Assembly: GCF_003611635.1 (NCBI RefSeq)
Contig: NZ_RAVZ01000003.1
Span: forward strand, 1-64,000
Origin: Corallococcus terminator
Lineage (GTDB): Bacteria > Myxococcota > Myxococcia > Myxococcales > Myxococcaceae
DNA: 64,000 nucleotides
Reading direction: 5' to 3'
Both the position numbers and the translations under genes were made by a program. Shown one piece after another: positions 50,877 to 57,671 of this stretch. The notes under the pieces are model-generated. The model saw nothing but the letters and a program-made list of their open reading frames with translations, had not been told where the DNA came from and made no database searches. Each line of letters begins with the position of its first letter. The stretch's first letter is position 1.

Positions 50877-51544
50877 CGCTTGGGCCCCGTCTTCGGCGTC
50901 CGGGCCTCGCCGCGCGCGGGCGCGGGCTGCTGGGCCAATTGGGGGAAGACGTCGCGCACGATGACGATCAGCGCTTCGCTCAGCAGCAGGTGGGCGTCTT
51001 CACGGGAGAGGGTTTCGCCGCGAATCCACTCGCGGATGGTGGCCTTCACCAGACCGCCGTAGGAGCGGATCATCGCGCGGTGCCGAGCGTCGCTGCCGAC
51101 CTCGATCTTGAGGCCCAGGAACTCGAGCGTCCTCACCGCGGCGACGTCGTCCGCCTCGGAGATGATGCGCTCGACCTCCGGGTCCGCCCCGATGCCTCCC
51201 ATGCCGGTGACGGCCACGTACGTCTTGCCGTGGGTCGCCACCGTATCGAGGTACCACTCGACGCTCTTCTCCACCCGCTCCCGCAGGGTTCCGGTCATGG
51301 TCACGCTCGTTTCCAGGCCGGGCATGAGCAGCATCCTCTTCACGACCTTCAGATACAGGTCCCGCTTCTGCCCGAAGTAGTGGTTGAGCAATCCGCGAGC
51401 GACACCCGCCTCCTTGGCGATGTCGGTGGTGGAGACCTCCGCGTACGGACGCTCACCGAACAGCCGGGCGGCGCACTCGAGGATCTGCTCGCGGCGCTCG
51501 TCCGGTTCGAGCCGCTTCCAGCGGGGAGAGAGGGCGGGGCTCAT
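50873..51544 (-). CDS. TetR-family regulator of the beta-oxidation operon
   Basis: A 223-residue repressor-type protein. The helix-turn-helix is STTDIAKEAGVARGLLNHYF at about residues 37-57, followed by a helical ligand-binding domain. It overlaps the enoyl-CoA hydratase gene (ATGA) and the SDR gene (GTGA), so it is made with the enzymes it probably controls. Similar regulators in fatty-acid operons respond to acyl-CoA. A palindrome at 52405-52423 is the candidate operator. Confidence 0.85.
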   Translation of the reverse strand: MSPALSPRWKRLEPDERREQILECAARLFGERPYAEVSTTDIAKEAGVARGLLNHYFGQKRDLYLKVVKRMLLMPGLETSVTMTGTLRERVEKSVEWYLDTVATHGKTYVAVTGMGGIGADPEVERIISEADDVAAVRTLEFLGLKIEVGSDARHRAMIRSYGGLVKATIREWIRGETLSREDAHLLLSEALIVIVRDVFPQLAQQPAPARGEARTPKTGPKR

Positions 51545-52383
51545 GAGGTCTGCTCCCGCCACGGGAGGAAGGCCGGCAGGTCCTGCTCCACCGTCCGGGA
51601 GAACTTCGCGGGTCGCTTTTGCATGAAGGCCATTATGCCCTCCATGGCGTCAGCGCTGTCTCCCAGGCTCGCGATGAGCTGGCTGTCGAGTTCGAACGCG
51701 GGCTCGGGCGAGGCAAGGGCGCTCATCCGGTAGAGCGCCTGCCGGATGACGGCCACGGAGACGGGCGCGGTGGTCTCCACCAGCTCGCGGGCGAGCGACA
51801 GGGCGGCGTCGAGCAATGCTTCGGGCTCATGGAGGGAGCGGACCAGCCCCGCGCCCAGCGCCTCTTCGGCGAGGATCAACCGGCCGCTCACCATCCAGTC
51901 GAGCGCGCGTCCCATGCCGACGAGGCGCGGCAGGAACCAACTGGAGCCGGCTTCTGGATAGATGCCCCGCCGGCTGAAGACGAAGCCGAAGCGGCTGTTC
52001 TTCGCGGCGAGCCGGAAGTCCGCGGGGAGGATCATCGTCGAGCCGACACCCACCGCGGCGCCCTGGATGGCGGCGATGACAGGCTTGCGCAGCGCGAACA
52101 TCTGGCGGCTCACCCGCGTCGCCGGCTCCACCCAGGCGCCCTCGGGGACGCGCGTATTGGTGACTTCAAGCGAGCTGCCGCTCAGGTCCGCGCCCACGCA
52201 GAAGTCCTTGCCGGCGCCGGAGAGGATGACCACGCGCACGCCTTCGTCCGTATCCGCGGCGGACAGCGCGTGGGCAAGCTCGTCCGCCATCATCACGGTG
52301 AAGCCATTGCGAGCTTCGGGACGGTGCAGTTCCAGGGTGGCGACCCGGTCCTCGACCGAAAACCGGATGTGCTGATAGCTCAT
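51541..52383 (-). CDS. Enoyl-CoA hydratase/isomerase family protein
   Basis: A 280-residue crotonase. Oxyanion-hole elements are GKDFCVGADLSGSSLE and AIQGAAVGVGSTMILPADFR, then FVFSRRGIYPEAGSSWFLPR. The catalytic Glu positions of true hydratases seem partly replaced (RRGIYPEAG), so it may be an isomerase or act on an unusual enoyl-CoA. It is the first gene of the operon. The ATG at 52383 starts MSYQHIRF; no ribosome site is evident. Confidence 0.8.
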   Translation of the reverse strand: MSYQHIRFSVEDRVATLELHRPEARNGFTVMMADELAHALSAADTDEGVRVVILSGAGKDFCVGADLSGSSLEVTNTRVPEGAWVEPATRVSRQMFALRKPVIAAIQGAAVGVGSTMILPADFRLAAKNSRFGFVFSRRGIYPEAGSSWFLPRLVGMGRALDWMVSGRLILAEEALGAGLVRSLHEPEALLDAALSLARELVETTAPVSVAVIRQALYRMSALASPEPAFELDSQLIASLGDSADAMEGIMAFMQKRPAKFSRTVEQDLPAFLPWREQTS

Positions 52384-52404
52384 GGTGAAGTCATGATGGT
52401 AGCT

Positions 52405-52423
52405 TGTTGGCGGAGCGTCAACA
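52405..52423. promoter_or_regulatory. Candidate TetR operator in the divergent promoter
   Basis: TGTTGgCGgagCGtCAACA is a 19-bp palindrome: eight-base arms with one mismatched pair around a three-base centre. It lies 22 bases upstream of the enoyl-CoA hydratase start and 67 bases upstream of the divergent SDR gene, where a single repressor could control both transcription units. Confidence 0.55.
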
Positions 52424-52489
52424 GCAAGAAGCATTGCCGGTGCTGTTTGGCTTTTCGACCTTTTGCGTCATTCCGTGGGAGCCCCCTCC

Positions 52490-53263
52490 ATGCAGCCAAC
52501 CTCCTTTCGTCTGGAGGGCCGTCGGGCCCTGATCACAGGCGCCTCCAGTGGTCTGGGACTGCACTTCGCTGGGGTGTTGGCGCGAGCGGGAGCTGAAGTC
52601 GTGTTGGCCGCCCGCCGTGTGGACACGCTGGCCGCCGAAGTCGAGCGGCTGCGGGCCTCGGGCGCGCGGGCCCACTGTGTGGCATTGGATGTGACCCGCT
52701 CGGAATCCGTGCAGGCGGCCGTGGCGGAGGCGGAAGCGCTCGCTGGGGGAGCGATGGAGGTGTTGGTGAACAACGCCGGAGTGTCTGGCGAGCACTTCTT
52801 CCTGGAGGTGGAGGAGGCCGAGTGGGACTCCGTGGTCGACACCAACCTCAAGGGTGCCTACCTGGTGGCGCGTGCGGTGGCCCGCCGTCTGGTGGAGCGG
52901 GGCCTGCCTGGAAGCCTCATCAATATCGCCTCCATCCTGGGGTTGCGGGTGGGCGGCGCGGTGTCGCCCTACTGCGCTTCGAAGGCCGGGCTGATCCACC
53001 TCACCAAGGCGATGGCGTTCGAACTGGCGCGACACAAGATTCGCGTCAACGCCCTGGCGCCGGGTTACATCGAAACGGATTTCAATCGCGGGTTCTTCGC
53101 CAGGGAGGCCGGCCAGAAGATGGTGACGCGCATTCCCTTCCGGAGACTCGGCCTCATGCATGAGTTGGATGGCCCGCTGCTGCTTCTGGCCTCGGAGGCC
53201 GGCAGCTACATGAGTGGCAGCGTGCTGGAAGTGGACGGCGCCCATCTCTGCTCGACCCTGTAG
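52490..53263 (+). CDS. SDR dehydrogenase (LvaD-like position)
   Basis: A 257-residue classical SDR. ALITGASSGLGLHFAGVLA, NNAGVSGEHF, INIASILGL and Y-C-A-S-K (SPYCASKAGLIHLT) are intact. It is first in a four-gene unit with an ACDH, an APH-like kinase and a DUF6285 protein. In the levulinate pathway of Pseudomonas putida an SDR (LvaD) reduces levulinyl-CoA to 4-hydroxyvaleryl-CoA, which is my preferred guess here. It could equally be a general 3-hydroxyacyl reductase. Confidence 0.75.
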   Translation: MQPTSFRLEGRRALITGASSGLGLHFAGVLARAGAEVVLAARRVDTLAAEVERLRASGARAHCVALDVTRSESVQAAVAEAEALAGGAMEVLVNNAGVSGEHFFLEVEEAEWDSVVDTNLKGAYLVARAVARRLVERGLPGSLINIASILGLRVGGAVSPYCASKAGLIHLTKAMAFELARHKIRVNALAPGYIETDFNRGFFAREAGQKMVTRIPFRRLGLMHELDGPLLLLASEAGSYMSGSVLEVDGAHLCSTL

Positions 53264-53280
53264 TCCACCTGGAGTCCCTG

Positions 53281-54504
53281 ATGGATTTCTCCCTCTCCCC
53301 CGAAGTGGAAGCCTGGCGGCTGCGCGTGCGTGCCTTCGTGGAGCAGCACGTGCTGCCGCTGGAAACCCAGCCGGAGCTCTTCGACACGCACGAGAACCTC
53401 CGCGAGGAGGTGGTGGCCCGGGTCCGCGCCCAGGCCCGTGCCGAAGGGCTCTGGGCCTTCCAGATGCCGAAGTCGCGGGGTGGGCAGGGCCTGGGCGTGG
53501 TGGGCATGGCGGCCTGTTATGAGGAAGCCGCCCGGTCGCCCTTTGGTCCGGTGATGTTCAACGCCGCGCCGCCGGACGACGGCAACATGATCCTCCTGGA
53601 GAAGGTGCTGGAGACGGAGGCCCTGAAGCAGCGGTGGTTGCAGCCCATCATCGACGGGAAGGTGCGCTCCGCCTTCGCCATGACGGAGCCCCAGGGCTGC
53701 GGCTCCGACCCTTCGCTCACCTACACCCGGGCGGAGAAGCAGGGGGATGAGTGGATCATCACCGGTCGCAAGTGGTTCATCACCGGGGCGGAGGGCGCGC
53801 AGCACTTCATCCTGCTGGCGCGCACCTCCGACGATGAGCGCAAGGGGCTCACCGCCTTCCTGTTCGATGCCAGTCAGCCCGGGTGGCGCATTGAGCGCCG
53901 CATTCCCATCATGGGTCCGGAGGAGCATGGCGGTCATTGCGAGCTGGTCTTCGAGGGCCTGCGGATTCCGGATGCGCACCGTTTGCTGGGCGTGGGGGAC
54001 GGTCTGAAGGTCACGCAGATCCGCCTGGGCACCGCCCGCCTTACGCACTGCATGCGCTGGCTGGGATTGTCCAAACGGTGTCTGGAGGAAGCGGGGGGCT
54101 ACGTCACGCGGCGCATGAGCTTCGGGGAGACGCTGGCGAAGCATGAGGGCGTGCAGTGGATGCTGGGGGATGCGGCCAAGGACATCCATATCGGACGGCT
54201 GCTCACGATGAGCGCCGCGTGGAAGCTGGACCAGGGCGACTTCGCTCGCACGGACATCTCCATCGCGAAGATCCACGTGGCGGACGCCCTGCACAAGGCC
54301 GCCGACACGGCCATCCAGTTGATGGGGGCCCGCGGCTATTCGAAGGACACGATCGTCGAATGGATCTACCGCTACGCCCGACAGGCGCGGCTGGTGGACG
54401 GGGCGAGTGAAATCCACAAGATGGTGCTGTCTCGCGCCTACCTGGCCGAAGGCCCGGAGTTCTTCACGTGGGGCGTGCCCGCCGCTTCCACGAAGAAGGG
54501 GTGA
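53281..54504 (+). CDS. Acyl-CoA dehydrogenase (LvaC/ACAD10-11-like position)
   Basis: A 407-residue ACDH-fold protein. AFAMTEPQGCGSDPSLTYTR, FITGAEGAQHFILLARTS, RRMSFGETLAKHEGVQWML and GARGYSKDTIVEWIYRYARQ followed by VDGASEIHKMVLSR are visible. The longer, modified FAD region fits the group encoded with phosphotransferase genes. In P. putida LvaC uses this fold to turn 4-phosphoacyl-CoA into 3-hydroxyacyl-CoA. The kinase gene starts three bases after the stop codon. Confidence 0.8.
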   Translation: MDFSLSPEVEAWRLRVRAFVEQHVLPLETQPELFDTHENLREEVVARVRAQARAEGLWAFQMPKSRGGQGLGVVGMAACYEEAARSPFGPVMFNAAPPDDGNMILLEKVLETEALKQRWLQPIIDGKVRSAFAMTEPQGCGSDPSLTYTRAEKQGDEWIITGRKWFITGAEGAQHFILLARTSDDERKGLTAFLFDASQPGWRIERRIPIMGPEEHGGHCELVFEGLRIPDAHRLLGVGDGLKVTQIRLGTARLTHCMRWLGLSKRCLEEAGGYVTRRMSFGETLAKHEGVQWMLGDAAKDIHIGRLLTMSAAWKLDQGDFARTDISIAKIHVADALHKAADTAIQLMGARGYSKDTIVEWIYRYARQARLVDGASEIHKMVLSRAYLAEGPEFFTWGVPAASTKKG

Positions 54505-54507
54505 GCC

Positions 54508-55524
54508 ATGCGCGAAGAACAGAAGCGGGCGCTGGAGCACTTCCTGGCTGGCAGGGCGGGTGCCAGCGCGGTGCGGATTGACGACGTGCACCTGCTGTCT
54601 GGAGGCGCCATCCAGGAGAACTGGTCGCTGACCGCCACCATGAAGGGCGGCAGGTACGACGGCATCCTGGAATGCGTGCTGCGCTCCGACGCGCCCTCGG
54701 GTGTCGCCGTGTCGCACGGCCGTGCACAGGAGTTCGCCCTGCTTCAGGTGGCCTTCCGGGCCGGCGTGACGGTGCCGGAGCCTCTGTGGGTCGGTGACGC
54801 CTCCGTGTTCGGCCGGGAGTTCTTCGTGATGCGCAGGGCTCGGGGGACGGCCTCCGGTCATCGCCTCGTGAAGGAGCTGAACCTGGGCGGGGACCGGGAG
54901 CTGCTGGTGGAACGCCTGGGGGAGGAACTGGCGCGACTGCATGCCATCCGCCCTCCGGTGGAAGGACTCGACTTCCTCCGTGCACCGACGCTGTCGCCAG
55001 CGCTCCAGGGCGTGAAGGACTTCCGGAACTTCCTGGATGGGCACCGCACGGCGTTTCCGGCGCTGGAGTGGGGGCTTCGTTGGCTGGAAAGGCATGCACC
55101 GGCGACTCCGGAGCTGGTGCTGACGCATCGCGATTTCCGAACCGGGAACTACCTGGTGGACGAAACCGGGCTCACGGCCGTGCTGGACTGGGAGTTCGCG
55201 GCCTGGTCGGATCCGCTGGAGGACATCGGCTGGTTCTGCGCGCGCTGCTGGCGCTTTGGACGGTTTGAAAAGGAAGCGGGGGGCATGGGCTCCCGCGAAG
55301 CGCTGTTTCGTGGCTATGCGCGCGTGAGCGGCCGGCCACTGACGCGTGAGGCGGTGTTCTATTGGGAGGTCCATGCGCATGTGCGGTGGGCCGTGATTGC
55401 CCTTCAGCAGGGGGAGCGCCATGTCTCCGGTCAGGAGCCGTCGCTGGAGCTGGCGCTGACAGCGCATGTTGTTCCGGAGCTGGAGCTGGAGATCCTGAAC
55501 ATGACCGGAGGACGGCATGCGTGA
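54508..55524 (+). CDS. APH-family kinase (LvaA-like 4-hydroxyacyl-CoA kinase)
   Basis: A 338-residue phosphotransferase of the aminoglycoside-phosphotransferase fold. VLTHRDFRTGNYLVDETG has the catalytic Asp (HRD) and the metal-binding Asn; VLDWEFAAWSDPLEDIGWF has the DWE metal motif. Genes of this kind next to an acyl-CoA dehydrogenase phosphorylate 4-hydroxyacyl-CoA (bacterial LvaA, human ACAD10/11 systems), not antibiotics. A resistance role is improbable here. It overlaps the next gene by eight bases. Confidence 0.8.
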   Translation: MREEQKRALEHFLAGRAGASAVRIDDVHLLSGGAIQENWSLTATMKGGRYDGILECVLRSDAPSGVAVSHGRAQEFALLQVAFRAGVTVPEPLWVGDASVFGREFFVMRRARGTASGHRLVKELNLGGDRELLVERLGEELARLHAIRPPVEGLDFLRAPTLSPALQGVKDFRNFLDGHRTAFPALEWGLRWLERHAPATPELVLTHRDFRTGNYLVDETGLTAVLDWEFAAWSDPLEDIGWFCARCWRFGRFEKEAGGMGSREALFRGYARVSGRPLTREAVFYWEVHAHVRWAVIALQQGERHVSGQEPSLELALTAHVVPELELEILNMTGGRHA

Positions 55525-55924
55525 ACCGCCGGAAGGGGCCGCGCTGCTGGCGATTGCCCGCGAGGTGCTGCGCAAGGAATTGCTGCCCCTGCTGCCCGCG
55601 GACAAGGTCTATGCGGCGCTGATGGTGGCCAATGCCATGGGCATCGCAGAGCGCCAGTTGCAGCAGGGTGAAGGCCCCCAGCGGGAAGAACAGAAGGCGC
55701 TGGCGGCCCTCCTCCAGACCGAAGGGGCGCTGGAGTCATTGAACCGTGAGTTCGCCACGCGGATCCGCCGGGGCGACTTCGATGGGGATGACGAAGCCCG
55801 CAGGCTGCTCTGGGAGTCCACCGTGCAGCGGGTCCGGGAGAGCGCACCGAAGGCCCTGTCGGCCTACCGCGACCGTCACGGCTCGTCGAAGATGAGCAGT
55901 CCTCGTGAGGAATCCACGACGTAG
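55517..55924 (+). CDS. DUF6285 protein (LvaB-like kinase partner)
   Basis: A 135-residue helical protein starting MREPPEGAALLAIAREVLRK, with LPADKVYAALMVANAMGIAE and RRGDFDGDDEARRLL. It matches the DUF6285 group that accompanies APH kinases in these operons; LvaB, of about this size, is needed for LvaA activity. The overlap with the kinase gene supports a complex. The last ~16 codons overlap the end of the convergent LVIVD gene and may be a read-through extension. Confidence 0.75.
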   Translation: MREPPEGAALLAIAREVLRKELLPLLPADKVYAALMVANAMGIAERQLQQGEGPQREEQKALAALLQTEGALESLNREFATRIRRGDFDGDDEARRLLWESTVQRVRESAPKALSAYRDRHGSSKMSSPREESTT

Positions 55925-57501
55925 ACGTGGCCGTCGCCGGGCACACGGACGCCGTAGACACCCTCGAAGATGCTGTCGCCCCGGTGGGGGTCGCCTTCGC
56001 GGAAGGTGTTGTAGTGCGCCACCTGCGTGGGCTTCGTGGGGTTGGACACATCCAGCACGCGCAGGCCCTCGTGGTACCAGGCCACGTAGAGGCGGGTGCC
56101 GCGCAGGATGAGGTTGTGGATGGAGGTGATGGACCGCATGCGGAACTCGCCCAGCTTCACGATGCGGGCGGGGTCGGTGACGTCGAGCACCCGCAGGTGG
56201 GAGCTGTTGAACTCTCCTCCTTCGAACGCGAGGGTCCGGCCTGCGAAGGCCCCCACCGCGCTGTGGTGCGAATAGGCGAGGTCCGGCCTGAGGTACTGGC
56301 CGAGGGGCTTCACGTCGTCCAGGTCGGTGACGTCCACGACAGTGTAGGGACCGAACGCATTGCTGACATACAGGCGGTTCTCATACGCGAACGTGTCATG
56401 GGGCCCACCTGAATCCGGGTCCCCGGGGACGGTGATGCGAGCGCGCTGCACGGGATTCAGCGGCTGGGACACGTCGTAGACGAAGGTGCCGGTGTTGGGG
56501 ACCATGGCGTAGAGCCGCTCCCCGTCGACGAGCACCGTGTGGGCGCCGTAGGTCCCCGTCGGCAGGTTCCGCACGAAGGTGGGCTCCGCCGGATTGGAGA
56601 TGTCGTAGACGAGCGTCCCCATGATGCTGCTGGCCACGTAGAGGGCATCGCCGTGAGCCCAGACGCCGTTCCAGAAGTTGTCGCCCGGCAGGTTGATGGA
56701 GGTCTTGAAGAAGGGGTGCTTCGGGTCGCTCACGTCGAAGACGGTGAGGCCTCCGGCCCGGCCGAGGTAGGACAGGGAGACGACGTAGGCGTGGCCCTTC
56801 GTGACGTAGACATCCACGGGTTGCCCCAGCTCCACGTGTCGCTCGGAGAGCAGCGTCAAGCCGCCGGAGGACTCCGGCTCGCCCGCCCATTTCGCGACAC
56901 GGTGGGCCTCGAAGGTGCCCTGCTGGGTCAGCTTCCCCCGGCGGCAGGAGGCGAAGCAGCCCGTGATGATGTCCGGGGCCGGCGTCTGGCAGCCCACCAT
57001 GGCGACGGTGAGGCCCAGGCGCGTGTGCTTCCCGACGACGGAGAAGCGCCCGCCCTGTGTGTCCCGCTGGAGCAGCGGTTCGTTGTACATCGTGCTCGGG
57101 CCACCGTCGCTCCGGAGCTGGAAGCCTTCGGAGCCGTTGCTGACGAGGATGCCGCCATCCTCCAGGCGCTTTTCGTTCCGGGTGTCGGCCAGGTAGATGC
57201 CCTCCTGCTCAAGCGCGGCCAGGGCCTCTGGGTCGCACCGCGACACGTCGAAGCGCGGCAGCTCCTCGCAGGCCGTGGTGGACGCGTCCCGGGCGTCGAA
57301 GCCGCACGGCGCGAAGGGACCCTTGTCGACCCAGTCTCCGTGCTCTTCAAGCTCGGTGTAGGTGCCGTCCCAGACATAGGGGCCGGCGTCGGGGACTCCC
57401 GCGTCGCTGGAGGGTCGCGGGGGCGGGTCATCACAACCGGCAAGCAGTTGGAGGGACAGGACGGCCAACAGGGGCCGGAGGGCGCGGCGGACGGTTGCCA
57501 T
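55876..57501 (-). CDS. LVIVD-repeat beta-propeller lipoprotein
   Basis: A 541-residue lipoprotein. Signal peptide with lipobox LLAGC, then repeated blades such as GGLTVFDVSDPKHPFF, GTLVYDISNPAEPTFV, TVVDVTDLDDVKPLG and GLRVLDVSNPTKPTQV. These are the LVIVD-type propeller motif, usually a surface-exposed binding platform of unknown ligand. The ATG at 57501 has GAGG 6 bases upstream; the open frame continues to 57582 without a signal sequence. It overlaps the convergent DUF6285 gene by 49 bases. Confidence 0.8.
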   Translation of the reverse strand: MATVRRALRPLLAVLSLQLLAGCDDPPPRPSSDAGVPDAGPYVWDGTYTELEEHGDWVDKGPFAPCGFDARDASTTACEELPRFDVSRCDPEALAALEQEGIYLADTRNEKRLEDGGILVSNGSEGFQLRSDGGPSTMYNEPLLQRDTQGGRFSVVGKHTRLGLTVAMVGCQTPAPDIITGCFASCRRGKLTQQGTFEAHRVAKWAGEPESSGGLTLLSERHVELGQPVDVYVTKGHAYVVSLSYLGRAGGLTVFDVSDPKHPFFKTSINLPGDNFWNGVWAHGDALYVASSIMGTLVYDISNPAEPTFVRNLPTGTYGAHTVLVDGERLYAMVPNTGTFVYDVSQPLNPVQRARITVPGDPDSGGPHDTFAYENRLYVSNAFGPYTVVDVTDLDDVKPLGQYLRPDLAYSHHSAVGAFAGRTLAFEGGEFNSSHLRVLDVTDPARIVKLGEFRMRSITSIHNLILRGTRLYVAWYHEGLRVLDVSNPTKPTQVAHYNTFREGDPHRGDSIFEGVYGVRVPGDGHVYVVDSSRGLLIFDEP

Positions 57502-57671
57502 GGAGGACCTCGCGAGAAGCTCGCCCCACGACGATTCGTGGGGGGCCCCGGGTGAACGTGCCTGGCTCGCCCGGCTCCTCACCTTCCTGGCAAGACAGGT
57601 CTGGGTTCAACCCCGTTGGGGACGGGGCCCGGTGCGGCGTTCACTGAGGGTGCGTTAGGCTGGGGGCCCTC

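Noticed and set aside
54508-55524. Aminoglycoside resistance kinase
   Set aside because: APH fold is clear, but the gene is co-translated with DUF6285 and follows an acyl-CoA dehydrogenase gene, the arrangement of acyl-CoA kinases.
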